Positions 8,243-17,618 of a stretch of 64,000 nt of DNA are shown piece by piece. A program made the position numbers and the translations under genes. How positions within the stretch are numbered: position 1 is the stretch's first letter; every line of letters begins with the position of its first letter. The stretch spans positions 124,001-188,000 of the forward strand of contig NZ_DATBTY010000083.1 in the NCBI RefSeq assembly GCF_036516575.1. Direction: 5' to 3'. The notes beneath the pieces are model-generated. The model was given only the letters and a program-made list of their open reading frames with translations, was not told the DNA's origin and searched no databases. This DNA is from Cerasibacillus sp036516575. Its GTDB lineage: Bacteria > Bacillota > Bacilli > Bacillales > Amphibacillaceae.

Positions 8243-9124
8243 TTAATGATCACGTTGGTTAAAATAGTCAACGATTTCTTCTAAAAGCGCTGTGTTTGCT
8301 TCTGTCCTATTCAACAGTTCTTTTGCAGTAAGCGCATGTTTATTACGCAATGCTATCGCATTTTCTAATCCTAATAACTTGGGATAAGTGCTTTTATTTT
8401 GGTCTTCATCACTTCCTGCAGCTTTTCCTAATTTTTCATCTTCACCAATAACATCAAGAATATCATCTTGAATTTGAAATAATAAGCCTAAATGATAGGC
8501 AAATAATTCTAAATCCTTTATTTGCCCTTCTGTTGCTCCACCAAGAATTGCACCAGCCTTTACGGCAAATTTAATGAGTTCGCCAGTCTTTAAAACGTGA
8601 ATTTTCTCTAACTGGTCGACATTAATGGTTTTATTTTCTGCATCGATATCAAGTATTTGACCAGCGACCATCCCTTTTGGTCCACTCGTTTCCGATAGCA
8701 AGCTAATAATCTTCACTTTCTCTTTGTCTGTTAGATGATTATCATTTGTAACTAAATAAAAGCTATGTGTTAAAAGAGCATCACCAGCTAATATTGCCGT
8801 TGCTTCATCAAAAGCTTTATGATTCGTTAACTTTCCACGGCGATAATCATCGTCATCCATAGCAGGTAAATCGTCATGAATTAAAGAATATGTATGAATT
8901 AGTTCTAATGCTGTAGCTGTGGAAAACACTTTTTCAAGCTCTGAATCAAACGCTTGATATGTTGCCAATAACAGTAATGGACGAATACGTTTTCCGCCAG
9001 CTTCTAACGAGTAAAGCATCGATTGTTTTAAACGTGAAGGGACATTAAGTCCATCGATATGGGTATTAAATTGTTCGTCCATAATCGTAAGTGTCTGCTT
9101 TATGAAATGCTGTAGTGTTCCCAC
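8243..9124 (-). CDS. ispA: Farnesyl diphosphate synthase IspA
   Basis: Condenses isopentenyl diphosphate with DMAPP/GPP to make farnesyl diphosphate for quinone, undecaprenyl and other lipid synthesis. The 293-aa all-helical protein has the first aspartate-rich motif in IHDDLPAMDDDD (about 84-95) and the second in QIQDDILD (about 215). The start is GTG at 9124, 3 nt after the xseB stop, with AGGAGG overlapping the end of xseB. It closes the folD-xseA-xseB-ispA operon, directly upstream of OLE. Confidence 0.96.
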   Translation of the reverse strand: MGTLQHFIKQTLTIMDEQFNTHIDGLNVPSRLKQSMLYSLEAGGKRIRPLLLLATYQAFDSELEKVFSTATALELIHTYSLIHDDLPAMDDDDYRRGKLTNHKAFDEATAILAGDALLTHSFYLVTNDNHLTDKEKVKIISLLSETSGPKGMVAGQILDIDAENKTINVDQLEKIHVLKTGELIKFAVKAGAILGGATEGQIKDLELFAYHLGLLFQIQDDILDVIGEDEKLGKAAGSDEDQNKSTYPKLLGLENAIALRNKHALTAKELLNRTEANTALLEEIVDYFNQRDH

Positions 9125-9126
9125 GT

Positions 9127-9357
9127 TTAATCCTCCTGTACTTCAAAAGGGAGCGTTTCCCCTTGTTCATTCATGATCTGAACCATTTTTTCTTGAACAT
9201 GTGTTAATTTATCTGTACAAATCTTTGATAATTTCATACCTTCTTGATAATATTCCAGGGCTTTTTCTATCTCGACATCGCCTTGTTCTAATTTTTTCAC
9301 AATCGTTTCGAGTTGTTTCATAGCCATTTCGAAAGTCATATCTTTTTCCGATGTCAT
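9127..9357 (-). CDS. xseB: Exodeoxyribonuclease VII small subunit
   Basis: Small subunit of the single-strand-specific exonuclease VII. The 76-aa protein is entirely helical (FEMAMKQLETIVKKLEQGDV), the normal family length. Its ATG overlaps the xseA stop by 4 nt, indicating translational coupling. Confidence 0.96.
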   Translation of the reverse strand: MTSEKDMTFEMAMKQLETIVKKLEQGDVEIEKALEYYQEGMKLSKICTDKLTHVQEKMVQIMNEQGETLPFEVQED

Positions 9358-10700
9358 CTATCTTCTTCCTCCTTGCTTAAAACTTTACATTTTAATAAAG
9401 CATCCGATATACGTACGGATATTTGATCATTGGGTTCAACTTGCTCACTCTTTTTAATAATTTGATTGTCTTTTGTATATGTCACGGAAAAACCGCGTTT
9501 TAAAACGCCAAGAGGATTAAGTAACATCAATTTATCAATGATGATTCCAAGCGTTTCTTTCTTCTCTTTCATAGATATACTCATTGTTTTTTGAAAATGA
9601 TCATTTATCCTTACATAGTCGTTTACTGCATGTTCTAATTGCCTTTCTGGAAAGCATCGCCTTAACCGATTTTGCAGCTGGATAAATGATTCTTCTGCTT
9701 GTTGGCTACTTTGTGCACTCAGTCTAGTTAACTGTTCAATTGTTTTATCAAGTTCCTGCTCCTTTTGTCTAATTAACTGCTCTGGATATCTGAAAGCATA
9801 TGAATTTTTTAGACGATTGAGCACTGTTCGATACTGGGTTAATTGATGATTTAATAATTGATTTAACTGGTTTTTCAATGCAGTCGTTTTCTCTAATAAT
9901 TGATGCCATGATGGGACAGCAAGTTCTGCTGCACCTGTAGGAGTCGGCGCCCTTAAGTCAGCAACAAAGTCCGATAGTGTTGTATCTGTTTCATGGCCAA
10001 CCGCAGAAATAACCGGTATGTTCGAATGGAAGATTGCATTGACTACAACTTCTTCATTAAAGCTCCATAATTCCTCTATAGACCCGCCACCACGACCAAC
10101 AATAAGAACATCGTACACACTTTGTTTATTCGCGATGTCAATGGCACGACTAATCGACTTGCTCGCAGTAGGTCCTTGGACGAGTGCTGGAATGAGCGTT
10201 ATTTGAACAATAGGATAACGCCGTTTAATGGTCGTAATAATGTCACGGACCGCTGCACCTGTAGGAGATGTTATAACACCGATATGTTTCGGATATGTCG
10301 GTAAAGCCTTTTTATGTTCTTCATTAAAATAACCTTGTTTCTCTAATTTGTTTTTTAATTGTTCATATGCCAAGTATAACTGCCCAATTCCATCTGGTTC
10401 CATACTTTGGATATAAAGTTGATATTGACCAGCCGCCTCAAAGACACTTACTTCTCCTTTAATTAATACTTGCATCCCGTTTTCTGGCATAAACTTTAAG
10501 AACCGGTTGTTCCCTGCGAACATGACTGCTTGAATACGTGTTTGCTGATCTTTAATCGTCATATACATGTGACCACGATTATGATGCTTGAAGTTCGATA
10601 TTTCTCCTTTAAGCCATACGGTTCGTAAATGTTTATCCATATCCAATTTTCGTTTAATATATCGTGTTAGCGCCGTCACCGTCAAATAGCGATCAATCAA
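9354..10700 (-). CDS. xseA: Exodeoxyribonuclease VII large subunit
   Basis: Catalytic subunit of exonuclease VII, degrading single-stranded DNA to oligonucleotides. The 448-aa product has an N-terminal OB fold (about 1-100), the catalytic region with GVITSPTGAAVRDI (about 137-150) and GRGGGSIEELW (about 200), a helical coiled-coil section (about 260-390) and a C-terminal domain. It overlaps folD by 8 nt and xseB by 4 nt. Confidence 0.97.
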   Translation of the reverse strand: MIDRYLTVTALTRYIKRKLDMDKHLRTVWLKGEISNFKHHNRGHMYMTIKDQQTRIQAVMFAGNNRFLKFMPENGMQVLIKGEVSVFEAAGQYQLYIQSMEPDGIGQLYLAYEQLKNKLEKQGYFNEEHKKALPTYPKHIGVITSPTGAAVRDIITTIKRRYPIVQITLIPALVQGPTASKSISRAIDIANKQSVYDVLIVGRGGGSIEELWSFNEEVVVNAIFHSNIPVISAVGHETDTTLSDFVADLRAPTPTGAAELAVPSWHQLLEKTTALKNQLNQLLNHQLTQYRTVLNRLKNSYAFRYPEQLIRQKEQELDKTIEQLTRLSAQSSQQAEESFIQLQNRLRRCFPERQLEHAVNDYVRINDHFQKTMSISMKEKKETLGIIIDKLMLLNPLGVLKRGFSVTYTKDNQIIKKSEQVEPNDQISVRISDALLKCKVLSKEEEDR

Positions 10701-11550
10701 TATTTGCCAATCCTTTTGCCGCTTTTATCGTGTTTTCTAACAGCATAGTAATTGTCATTGGACCGACACCTCGTGGTACTGGTGTGATATAAGAAGCTTT
10801 ATCACTTACTTCTTGAAAGTCAACATCGCCTGTCAATGACCCATCGTCAAGACGATTAATGCCAACATCAATCACAACGGCGCCTTTTTTTACGTAATCA
10901 GATGTAATCACATGAGGCTTCCCTATGGCCACGACTAATATATCAGCCTGTTTCGTCATTTCTTTCAAGTTTTCTGTTCTTGAGTGACAATATGTAACTG
11001 TTGCATGTTCATTTAATAATAGTTGTCCGACAGGTTTTCCTACAATATTACTTCTTCCAATAATAACAGCATGTTTTCCTGCAATTTCAATCTGCTTTGA
11101 TTTAAGCATCGTTATAATACCATACGGTGTACATGGTAAAAATGTATCTTGATTTGTCATCATACGACCAATATTCACTGGATGAAAACCGTCGACATCC
11201 TTTTCTGGTCGAATCGCTTCAATGACATGTTGCTCCTCAATATGTTCTGGAAGGGGAAGTTGAACTAAAATACCATGTACCTGTTCATCTTCGTTTAATT
11301 TTTGAATCACTTCGAGTAACTCTTTTTCTGAAGTCGATTCTTCTAGATGGATAATTTCTGATGATATACCCACTTCTTGAGATGCCTTCTTTTTACCTGA
11401 AACATATGATTTTGATGCTGGATTATTTCCTACTAAAACAACAGACAAATGCGGGGTTAACCCTTTTTCTCGTAATTTAAGAACGTCTTGTTTCATCTCT
11501 TGTTTTAGTTCTTTCGATAGTTCTTTTCCATTGATTATTTCTGCTGTCAT
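10693..11550 (-). CDS. folD: Bifunctional methylene-THF dehydrogenase/methenyl-THF cyclohydrolase
   Basis: Interconverts 5,10-methylene-THF, methenyl-THF and 10-formyl-THF in one-carbon metabolism. The product shows the catalytic Lys segment SYVSGKKKA, VQLPLPEHI, the nucleotide-binding motif IGRSNIVGKPVGQLL and the C-terminal PVPRGVGPMT. The frame opens at 11568, but ATG at 11550 is chosen because GAAAGGT is 9 nt upstream and the 285-aa MTAEIING start matches family members. It functionally complements the gcv genes further along. Confidence 0.96.
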   Translation of the reverse strand: MTAEIINGKELSKELKQEMKQDVLKLREKGLTPHLSVVLVGNNPASKSYVSGKKKASQEVGISSEIIHLEESTSEKELLEVIQKLNEDEQVHGILVQLPLPEHIEEQHVIEAIRPEKDVDGFHPVNIGRMMTNQDTFLPCTPYGIITMLKSKQIEIAGKHAVIIGRSNIVGKPVGQLLLNEHATVTYCHSRTENLKEMTKQADILVVAIGKPHVITSDYVKKGAVVIDVGINRLDDGSLTGDVDFQEVSDKASYITPVPRGVGPMTITMLLENTIKAAKGLANID

Positions 11551-11564
11551 ATTTGTCATACCTT

Positions 11565-11945
11565 TCATTTTACAATATTGGACAATACACCATTGACAAA
11601 CTTTCCAGATTGCTCATCCCCATATTTATTAGCTAATTCCACCGCTTCATTGATTGCCACCTTTAAAGGAATATCTTCCATATAAAGGATCTCATATGTT
11701 GCGATACGCAATATGGCTCTTTCAACAGTAGCAACCCGATTTAAAGACCAATTCTTTAAATATTTAGTAATATGTTGATCAAGTGATGCTTTATTTGTTA
11801 GAACACCATGTGTGATGTCACTTAAATATGGGTCCTTCGTTTCGTACTTTGTGATTTGGACTTCCAATTCTTGTACTTCCATTTCATTCATATCGATTTG
11901 AAATAAAATTTGAAATGCTTTTTCCCTAACTTCTCGCCTATTCAT
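11565..11945 (-). CDS. nusB: Transcription antitermination factor NusB
   Basis: Binds boxA RNA with NusE/S10 during rRNA antitermination. The all-alpha product (REKAFQILFQIDMN at the N-terminus, INEAVELANKYGDEQSGKFV near the C-terminus) is 126 aa from ATG 11945, where GGAGGAG lies 9 nt upstream. The longer frame to 12014 lacks family similarity in its first 23 residues. Confidence 0.95.
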   Translation of the reverse strand: MNRREVREKAFQILFQIDMNEMEVQELEVQITKYETKDPYLSDITHGVLTNKASLDQHITKYLKNWSLNRVATVERAILRIATYEILYMEDIPLKVAINEAVELANKYGDEQSGKFVNGVLSNIVK

Positions 11946-12037
11946 CTGATTTGACTCCTCCGAATATATCTCATACAAATCATACCATGATTCATTATGC
12001 AATGCTATTGTCAATCATGTCGTTATCACAGTAAAAT

Positions 12038-12070
12038 CAAGGCCAAAAGAATACAATCCCCTTGGCCTTG
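12038..12070 (-). terminator. Terminator of the accB-accC-yqhY operon
   Basis: Nine-base arms CAAGGCCAA/TTGGCCTTG (12038-12046, 12062-12070) with a 15-nt loop, followed on the minus strand by ATTTTA. The U tract is short. Confidence 0.7.
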
Positions 12071-12078
12071 AAAAATGA

Positions 12079-12459
12079 CTAATTAGATTCATTTTTATTC
12101 ATTTCAATACCTACGACATGAATATTTATTTCCGATATCTCCAATGCTGTCATTGTTTTGAGTGTTTGTCTAATATTTGCTTGAGCTTTTTGAGCAACTT
12201 CCGGAATCGAAATACCGAATGCTAATTTAACAAATAGATCGATGACAATGGCATCATCCGTCAATTCAACTTTGACACCTTTCTTATGGGACTTTTTACC
12301 GAACGCTTCAACAACCCCAGTGGCAAAGTTACCTTGCATTGCTGCAATACCATCTACTTCAGAAGCCGCTATACCAGCAATGACTTCAATAACTTCTGGA
12401 GCAATCTCTACCTTACCTAATCCTGTATGATCACTTACATTTACTGAACTATTTTCCAT
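12079..12459 (-). CDS. yqhY: Asp23/Gls24 family envelope protein YqhY
   Basis: Member of the Asp23/Gls24 (DUF322) family, 126 aa, normally cotranscribed with accBC in Firmicutes. In B. subtilis the gene is linked to control of acetyl-CoA carboxylase activity. Visible features are the GLGKVEIAPEVIEVIAGIAA segment and the C-terminal ALEISEINIHVVGI strand. It lies 12 bp downstream of accC and is the last gene before a terminator. Confidence 0.93.
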   Translation of the reverse strand: MENSSVNVSDHTGLGKVEIAPEVIEVIAGIAASEVDGIAAMQGNFATGVVEAFGKKSHKKGVKVELTDDAIVIDLFVKLAFGISIPEVAQKAQANIRQTLKTMTALEISEINIHVVGIEMNKNESN

Positions 12460-12471
12460 TGTTTCACTCCT

Positions 12472-13833
12472 CTAATCGTTTTGACTGTCAACGATTGGAT
12501 AGTCTTTTAAGAAATTCGTATTAAAATCACCACTAATAAATATATCATGTTCCATTAGGGCATGATGGAAGGGTATTGTCGTGTGAATCCCATCAATGAC
12601 GAATTCATCAAGTGCTCGTTTCATCCGCCTTATTGCCTCTTCACGAGTTGAACCATAAGTAATCAGTTTAGCAATCATCGAATCATAATGTGGTGGAATC
12701 GTATATCCTGAATAAACAGATGAATCAACCCTTATCCCTAGACCACCCGGCGGTAAGTACATCTCTATTTTACCAGGTGAAGGCATAAATTGTTTAAATG
12801 GATTTTCTGCATTAATACGGCATTCAATTGACCATCCATTAAACTCGATTTCTGCTTGTTTTATACTCAAAGGCTCATTATTAGCTATTCTAATCTGTTC
12901 TTTAATTAAATCGACACCTGTAACCATTTCTGTTACAGGATGTTCAACTTGGATTCGTGTATTCATTTCCATAAAATAAAATTGTTTTGTTGAACGGTCA
13001 AAGATGAATTCGATTGTACCAGCCCCAACATAGTCAACAGCTTCAGCTGCTTTAATTGCGGCTTCACCCATCTTTTTGCGAATATCTGGTGTAATAGCTG
13101 GAGATGGTGTTTCTTCTACAAGTTTTTGTAAACGGCGTTGGATTGAACAGTCTCTTTCACCTAAATGTATCACATTTCCATGTTGGTCTGCTAGTATTTG
13201 TATCTCTACATGACGAAAATCTTCAATATATTTTTCTAAATAGACTCCTGGATTGCCAAAAGCTGTTTCTGCTTCTTTTTGTGTAATCTTAATACCTTGG
13301 ATGAGATCTTTTTCATCGTATGCCACGCGAATACCTCTTCCTCCACCACCTGCTGTCGCTTTAATGATGACTGGATAGCCTATTTCTTTTGCTACTTTTA
13401 ATGCATCTTCTTCATCTGTTATAACGCCATCTGAACCTGGAACAATTGGGACATCAGCTTGTCTCATCGTTTCGCGCGCGACATCTTTTATACCCATCTT
13501 CTGAATAGCTTCAGGTGAGGGCCCTACGAAGGCTATAGAGCAAGCTTTACATACTTCAGCAAAGTCAACATTTTCAGCTAAAAAGCCATATCCTGGGTGA
13601 ATCGCATCAACATTTGTTAATGTAGCAACACTCATGATGTTTGTGAAATTTAAGTAGCTTTCTGTACTTGGAGCAGGACCAATACAATACGCTTCATCTG
13701 CTAACTGCACATGAAGGGATTCCTGGTCTGCTTCTGAATAAACAGCTACCGTTCTTATTCCGAGTTCTTTACATGCGCGTATAATACGTACAGCTATTTC
13801 GCCCCTATTAGCAATTAACAGTTTCTTAATCAA
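12472..13833 (-). CDS. accC: Biotin carboxylase subunit of acetyl-CoA carboxylase
   Basis: ATP-dependent carboxylation of the biotin carried by AccB, the first step of fatty acid synthesis. The ATP-grasp protein has KKLLIANRGEIAVRII at the N-terminus, the glycine loop GGGGRGIR (about 163-170) and the active-site segment MNTRIQVEHPVTE (about 285-297). The frame begins at ATG 13851, overlapping the accB stop, but no ribosome-binding site precedes that ATG. TTG at 13833 has GAGGGG 10 nt upstream and gives the family start MIKKLL, 453 aa. Confidence 0.96.
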   Translation of the reverse strand: MIKKLLIANRGEIAVRIIRACKELGIRTVAVYSEADQESLHVQLADEAYCIGPAPSTESYLNFTNIMSVATLTNVDAIHPGYGFLAENVDFAEVCKACSIAFVGPSPEAIQKMGIKDVARETMRQADVPIVPGSDGVITDEEDALKVAKEIGYPVIIKATAGGGGRGIRVAYDEKDLIQGIKITQKEAETAFGNPGVYLEKYIEDFRHVEIQILADQHGNVIHLGERDCSIQRRLQKLVEETPSPAITPDIRKKMGEAAIKAAEAVDYVGAGTIEFIFDRSTKQFYFMEMNTRIQVEHPVTEMVTGVDLIKEQIRIANNEPLSIKQAEIEFNGWSIECRINAENPFKQFMPSPGKIEMYLPPGGLGIRVDSSVYSGYTIPPHYDSMIAKLITYGSTREEAIRRMKRALDEFVIDGIHTTIPFHHALMEHDIFISGDFNTNFLKDYPIVDSQND

Positions 13834-13847
13834 TTGTCTTCGTCCCC

Positions 13848-14351
13848 TCATTTTGTTTTAACTCTAAATAATGGTTGACCGTATTCAACAAGCTCACCAT
13901 TTTTAACCATGATTTCTACAATTTCTCCGGAAACTTCAGCTTCAATTTCATTAAACAGTTTCATCGCTTCTAAAATACATACAATTGTATCCTTTTCAAC
14001 CTTTGAGCCAACTTTTACGTATGGGTCACTTTCCGGACTAGGCGCAGAATAAAATGTCCCGACCATTGGTGAGACGATTTCATGATCATAATCAACCTCT
14101 GTGCTGTTTCCTGCACTATTTCCTGGCTGGCTTTCTGTTTTAGGCTCGGATTGTAGAAGTGGTTCAACAACGGTTTGTTGTATCGCTACATCACTTGGTT
14201 CAACTGATTTGTATAGAGCAACGCCTTCGTTGGTATTGTTTGGATGTTTCTTCATTTTAATTTTTGTACCATTTGTTTCATATTTAAATTCATCAATCGA
14301 CGATTCGTCTATCATTTTAATAATTTCACGAAGTTCTTCGAGTTTTAACAT
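13848..14351 (-). CDS. accB: Biotin carboxyl carrier protein AccB
   Basis: Carries the biotin prosthetic group of acetyl-CoA carboxylase. The 167-aa protein has the usual N-terminal segment, a Gln/Ser/Pro-rich linker (about 55-85) and a C-terminal biotinyl domain with the biotinylation motif EAMK (I see CILEAMKLFNEIEA). The start is ATG 14351 after GAGAGG; a GTG three codons earlier is less well placed. It is the first gene of accB-accC-yqhY. Confidence 0.96.
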   Translation of the reverse strand: MLKLEELREIIKMIDESSIDEFKYETNGTKIKMKKHPNNTNEGVALYKSVEPSDVAIQQTVVEPLLQSEPKTESQPGNSAGNSTEVDYDHEIVSPMVGTFYSAPSPESDPYVKVGSKVEKDTIVCILEAMKLFNEIEAEVSGEIVEIMVKNGELVEYGQPLFRVKTK

Positions 14352-14376
14352 CAGTGACACCTCTCATAAGTTAATT

Positions 14377-14393
14377 TTAATATTAGGTATTAA
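14377..14393 (-). promoter_or_regulatory. FapR-like operator upstream of accB
   Basis: The minus strand reads TTAATACCTAATATTAA, close to the FapR operator consensus (TTAGTACC-type half, then an imperfect TACTAA half). It sits about 15-30 nt after the probable accB transcription start, a position from which FapR commonly represses. No direct evidence that FapR exists in this genome is in the window. Confidence 0.45.
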
Positions 14394-14407
14394 TAACTCC
14401 TCTTAAC

Positions 14408-14437
14408 ATTTTACGCTAACATGAATGCAAAGTTCAA
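14408..14437 (-). promoter_or_regulatory. Sigma-A promoter of accB-accC-yqhY
   Basis: TTGAAC (14437-14432), an 18-nt spacer and TAAAAT (14413-14408) on the minus strand, about 55 nt upstream of the accB start. Confidence 0.6.
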
Positions 14438-14555
14438 TACATATCATTATTTGATCCATATCAATTGTTAGACAAACCGTTGATCCACTTGTCTTCTATT
14501 ATATTGATACAAGTATAACAGGATTCGTTTCTTGAAGCGACTACCAATTGAATAA

Positions 14556-14588
14556 AAAATGATTTAGGAATAGGTCCTAAATCATTTT
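14556..14588 (-). terminator. Terminator of the spoIIIA operon
   Basis: Perfect 14-bp arms (14556-14569, 14575-14588) with a 5-nt loop, directly after the spoIIIAH stop, ending in TTTT on the minus strand. Confidence 0.8.
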
Positions 14589-14598
14589 CTATTTAAGT

Positions 14599-15144
14599 TT
14601 ATTTAGTTGCTTTTACTTCTTGAAAGATAACATCAACCGTTAAATCACCGAATTCATCACGTACAAGTTGCATAATGTGGTCTACTTCTTCTTTAGAAAG
14701 TTCCTCTTCTTTGACATGAACTTGTACTTTTTCACCATTTGAGCGAACTAACACATCTTGATATTCCTTCTCAGATAGAAGCATTTTTTCTAGAATAAAC
14801 TCTTTTGATGCCGTTTGTCCTAATTGTTCAATCGTATTTAATGCGTCATTTTTTTCATCTGATGTGGCATCACTTGATGCGACAATTTCTTTCAGTCGAT
14901 CCATCGTGCGACTCCGCTCATCTTCAATGTTCATTCGAATGGTTGTAAACACCTCATCTTCACTGCCACTTGTTACATTCACATCAATACCTTCATCATC
15001 ATTTTCATTCGGTTGTCCAACATCTGCCGTCGGATCATTTTTAAAAGCTAAATCTTCTCTGTCAGGTGATAAAATATAATAGATACTTAATACGATAATG
15101 AGACTTAACATCGTTAACAGCCAAACGGTTTGTTTTTTCAACAT
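14599..15144 (-). CDS. spoIIIAH: Stage III sporulation protein AH
   Basis: Mother-cell membrane protein whose extracellular YscJ/FliF-like ring domain binds forespore SpoIIQ, forming the feeding-tube channel. The 181-aa protein has one N-terminal transmembrane helix (about 5-25), an acidic low-complexity linker (about 30-60), a helical segment and a C-terminal ring-building domain. It is the last gene of spoIIIA. Confidence 0.95.
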   Translation of the reverse strand: MLKKQTVWLLTMLSLIIVLSIYYILSPDREDLAFKNDPTADVGQPNENDDEGIDVNVTSGSEDEVFTTIRMNIEDERSRTMDRLKEIVASSDATSDEKNDALNTIEQLGQTASKEFILEKMLLSEKEYQDVLVRSNGEKVQVHVKEEELSKEEVDHIMQLVRDEFGDLTVDVIFQEVKATK

Positions 15145-15155
15145 ACTTTTCCTCC

Positions 15156-15782
15156 TTAATTTTTTGGCATAACTGATACACGGTGAGTCGGAACATCGAG
15201 GACCTTAGAGACAGCGTCAAGAACACCTTTTTTAACAGTTGCGTTTTCTACTCCTTTTGCGATGATAATAACACCTCGAACATGTGGTTTTTTTGTTTGT
15301 ACTTGCAAAGGTGTTTCTTTATCACCTTGCCTAATCACAACAACTTGTGTTTCTTCAGTCGTTTCTTCAATCTGTCTACTACCGCCATTGCGATCCTCTT
15401 CATCAGTTACTTGATTACCACTGATTAAATTTTTTTCATATATTTTTATATTTGTTGAATCTAAGTTGACCATCACATCGACCTCAGAAACACCTTTAAT
15501 GTTTTGCAGGATCGTCTGTAATTGTTTTTCATAGCTTTTTTCCAAATCGGAGTAATCTATATTAGACTTTGCATCTGAGTACTCCCCAGTAGACTGTGAT
15601 GCTGTTTGGTTCTCATCGTTTAATGTGATCAACGTGTCATCTTGTTTTGTGGGAGTAAAAAATTGATTAATAATTAGTAGAAGCAAGCCAACAAGTCCGA
15701 TTAATATGATATAGCTCCTCATTGGAGATGTTTTTTCATCTTTCTTGTCCTTTGATAAAAAATCTTTCAATTTCTGAAACAA
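15156..15782 (-). CDS. spoIIIAG: Stage III sporulation protein AG
   Basis: Ring-forming component of the SpoIIIA-SpoIIQ channel. The 208-aa protein has one membrane segment (about 22-42) and a YscJ/FliF-like domain containing GVSEVDVMVNLDS and VRGVIIIAKGVEN. The start is TTG at 15782, with GGGAGGG in the end of spoIIIAF just upstream; no ATG is available. Confidence 0.94.
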   Translation of the reverse strand: MFQKLKDFLSKDKKDEKTSPMRSYIILIGLVGLLLLIINQFFTPTKQDDTLITLNDENQTASQSTGEYSDAKSNIDYSDLEKSYEKQLQTILQNIKGVSEVDVMVNLDSTNIKIYEKNLISGNQVTDEEDRNGGSRQIEETTEETQVVVIRQGDKETPLQVQTKKPHVRGVIIIAKGVENATVKKGVLDAVSKVLDVPTHRVSVMPKN

Positions 15783-15786
15783 TGTC

Positions 15787-16410
15787 TTATCCCTCCCACA
15801 TGATTACAATACTTTTATCAGTTAATTGCCAAATCTCCTTTAAACGTTCGGTCATTTCATCGGTATTTTTGATGCTAGGTTTTTCTTTTTTTTGTTTCGT
15901 ATTAATTTTCACTTCTGAAACGTCATGAACCACTCCCTCTCGCTTCTCTCCATCACTTGCTACATAAACAATCACCTCTTGTAAACTTTCATAAGAGAAG
16001 TCCTGTTCATTTGTAAATTGAAAGTCAATGGACTCAATCCGAGCCTGGAATTCTTCTCTTATCGGTTGTTCGGCAAGTTCTCTTAATTGGACAGCCATTT
16101 GTTCTAAAATATATGCATGTTGAGTTGATTCTATTTCTTTTTTTTCATTTTCAATCATTTTTTCTATTTCTCCCTCTGAATGATGACGTTCGTTTGTGTG
16201 TAAATATTGAGCAAAAATGTGATTCATTGAAGATTTAATATCAATTTGAAAGAAATGTAAGACGGGTTGGAGAAACAAAAGAATTAAAATCAATCCGACT
16301 ACAAAACGGATATATTTTTTTAATGTATCTTTTGGGGTTAAAAAATCAATAATGATCGCTAATAAAATAAATACAATGATTTGACTTGTCCAGTCGATAA
16401 TATAAGACAT
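15787..16410 (-). CDS. spoIIIAF: Stage III sporulation protein AF
   Basis: Component of the SpoIIIA complex needed for sigma-G activity in the engulfed forespore. The 207-aa protein has two N-terminal membrane helices (about 10-25 and 32-52) and a soluble ring-building-motif domain. It lies 4 bp upstream of spoIIIAG. Confidence 0.94.
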   Translation of the reverse strand: MSYIIDWTSQIIVFILLAIIIDFLTPKDTLKKYIRFVVGLILILLFLQPVLHFFQIDIKSSMNHIFAQYLHTNERHHSEGEIEKMIENEKKEIESTQHAYILEQMAVQLRELAEQPIREEFQARIESIDFQFTNEQDFSYESLQEVIVYVASDGEKREGVVHDVSEVKINTKQKKEKPSIKNTDEMTERLKEIWQLTDKSIVIMWEG

Positions 16411-16421
16411 GATTTCCCCCC

Positions 16422-17585
16422 TTATCGTATCAGCATTGTTAAATTACTAGCTGCTATGATAATGACGATACCTAAAAAGAACATAAATGAGACGACTAAT
16501 AGGCAAGCGAGGATATAAAATATAAACTGACTAATTGTTTCCATGCTCGTAATCACTGGCCCATCTCCAAGTGGCTGGAGAACGGCAGCAGCCACCTTGT
16601 AAATGATGGCAATAGCTAAAATTTTTAATGCGGGAAATATTGTTATAAAAATGATAACGACAACGCCGACCATACCAATTGCGTTTTTTAATAATAGTGA
16701 TGCACTTAAGATCGTATCTGTCGCATCTGTAAACGTTCGTCCGATCACGGGGATGAAATTCGCTGTAATAAATTTTGCTGTTTTCAATCCAATACCATCC
16801 CGAATAGCACTAGTAGCTCCCTGAACAGACATTACCCCTAAAAATATCGTTAAAAAAACACCTAATGACCCAATTGCGACGGATTTAAATAGTTTTGCTA
16901 AGTTGGTTACTTTATAGCGGTCACTTAAGCTACTAACAATGATTAATAATGCTGATAATAGAAGTAATGGTAAGATAAACTTTCCAACAAGTAATCCGCT
17001 GCTATTGACTAGAAAAACAATGATCGGATGAAAAAACGTTACTGTAACTACATTACCGAACGTAGCCATAAACCCTAACATAAGCGGAATTAATGCGAGC
17101 ATAAAACCACTCATCATTTCAATCGCCTCTTTGGCATACGTAAATACAGTATAGAAACTATTTAAAGCTATAAACAATAAGACAATATAAACGATAAAAT
17201 AGGCTAATTTACTCACTGTGCTATTTTGAAAAGATGTGTGCAATGTTTGTAAAAATACAGAAAAGAGGGTCAATAACAATAACATGCTTAGTAATTTTCC
17301 ATTGATGATGAATTCATGAAGTAAAAACTCAAAAAAACCGATAAAGATTTGCTTTAATGAGAAACCATCCTGTTTCTTTATATATTCGGTTATGCTTGTC
17401 TTTTTTAAATCAGGTAAGTATCCTCCGTATTCATCTCCTATACTTGTCCAGTACGTATCAATCTGATCTAGCGACATATTGTCTAATATCATATCCTCAA
17501 GTGGCATTTCTGTTTCTGCTGAAATCGAATTGCTAAATATGCCTATACAAAAGGGGATGAAAATGATGATGCGAAAGATAGCCAT
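16422..17585 (-). CDS. spoIIIAE: Stage III sporulation protein AE
   Basis: Polytopic membrane component of the SpoIIIA channel. The 387-aa protein has a probable N-terminal signal (about 1-24, ending near SISA), a soluble segment, then six to eight hydrophobic helices with the conserved segment FIPVIGRTFTDATDT (about 275-290). Confidence 0.95.
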   Translation of the reverse strand: MAIFRIIIFIPFCIGIFSNSISAETEMPLEDMILDNMSLDQIDTYWTSIGDEYGGYLPDLKKTSITEYIKKQDGFSLKQIFIGFFEFLLHEFIINGKLLSMLLLLTLFSVFLQTLHTSFQNSTVSKLAYFIVYIVLLFIALNSFYTVFTYAKEAIEMMSGFMLALIPLMLGFMATFGNVVTVTFFHPIIVFLVNSSGLLVGKFILPLLLLSALLIIVSSLSDRYKVTNLAKLFKSVAIGSLGVFLTIFLGVMSVQGATSAIRDGIGLKTAKFITANFIPVIGRTFTDATDTILSASLLLKNAIGMVGVVVIIFITIFPALKILAIAIIYKVAAAVLQPLGDGPVITSMETISQFIFYILACLLVVSFMFFLGIVIIIAASNLTMLIR

Positions 17586-17618
17586 TTTTATTATTCCCCT
17601 TTCAAGTGTTCTTCTTTG

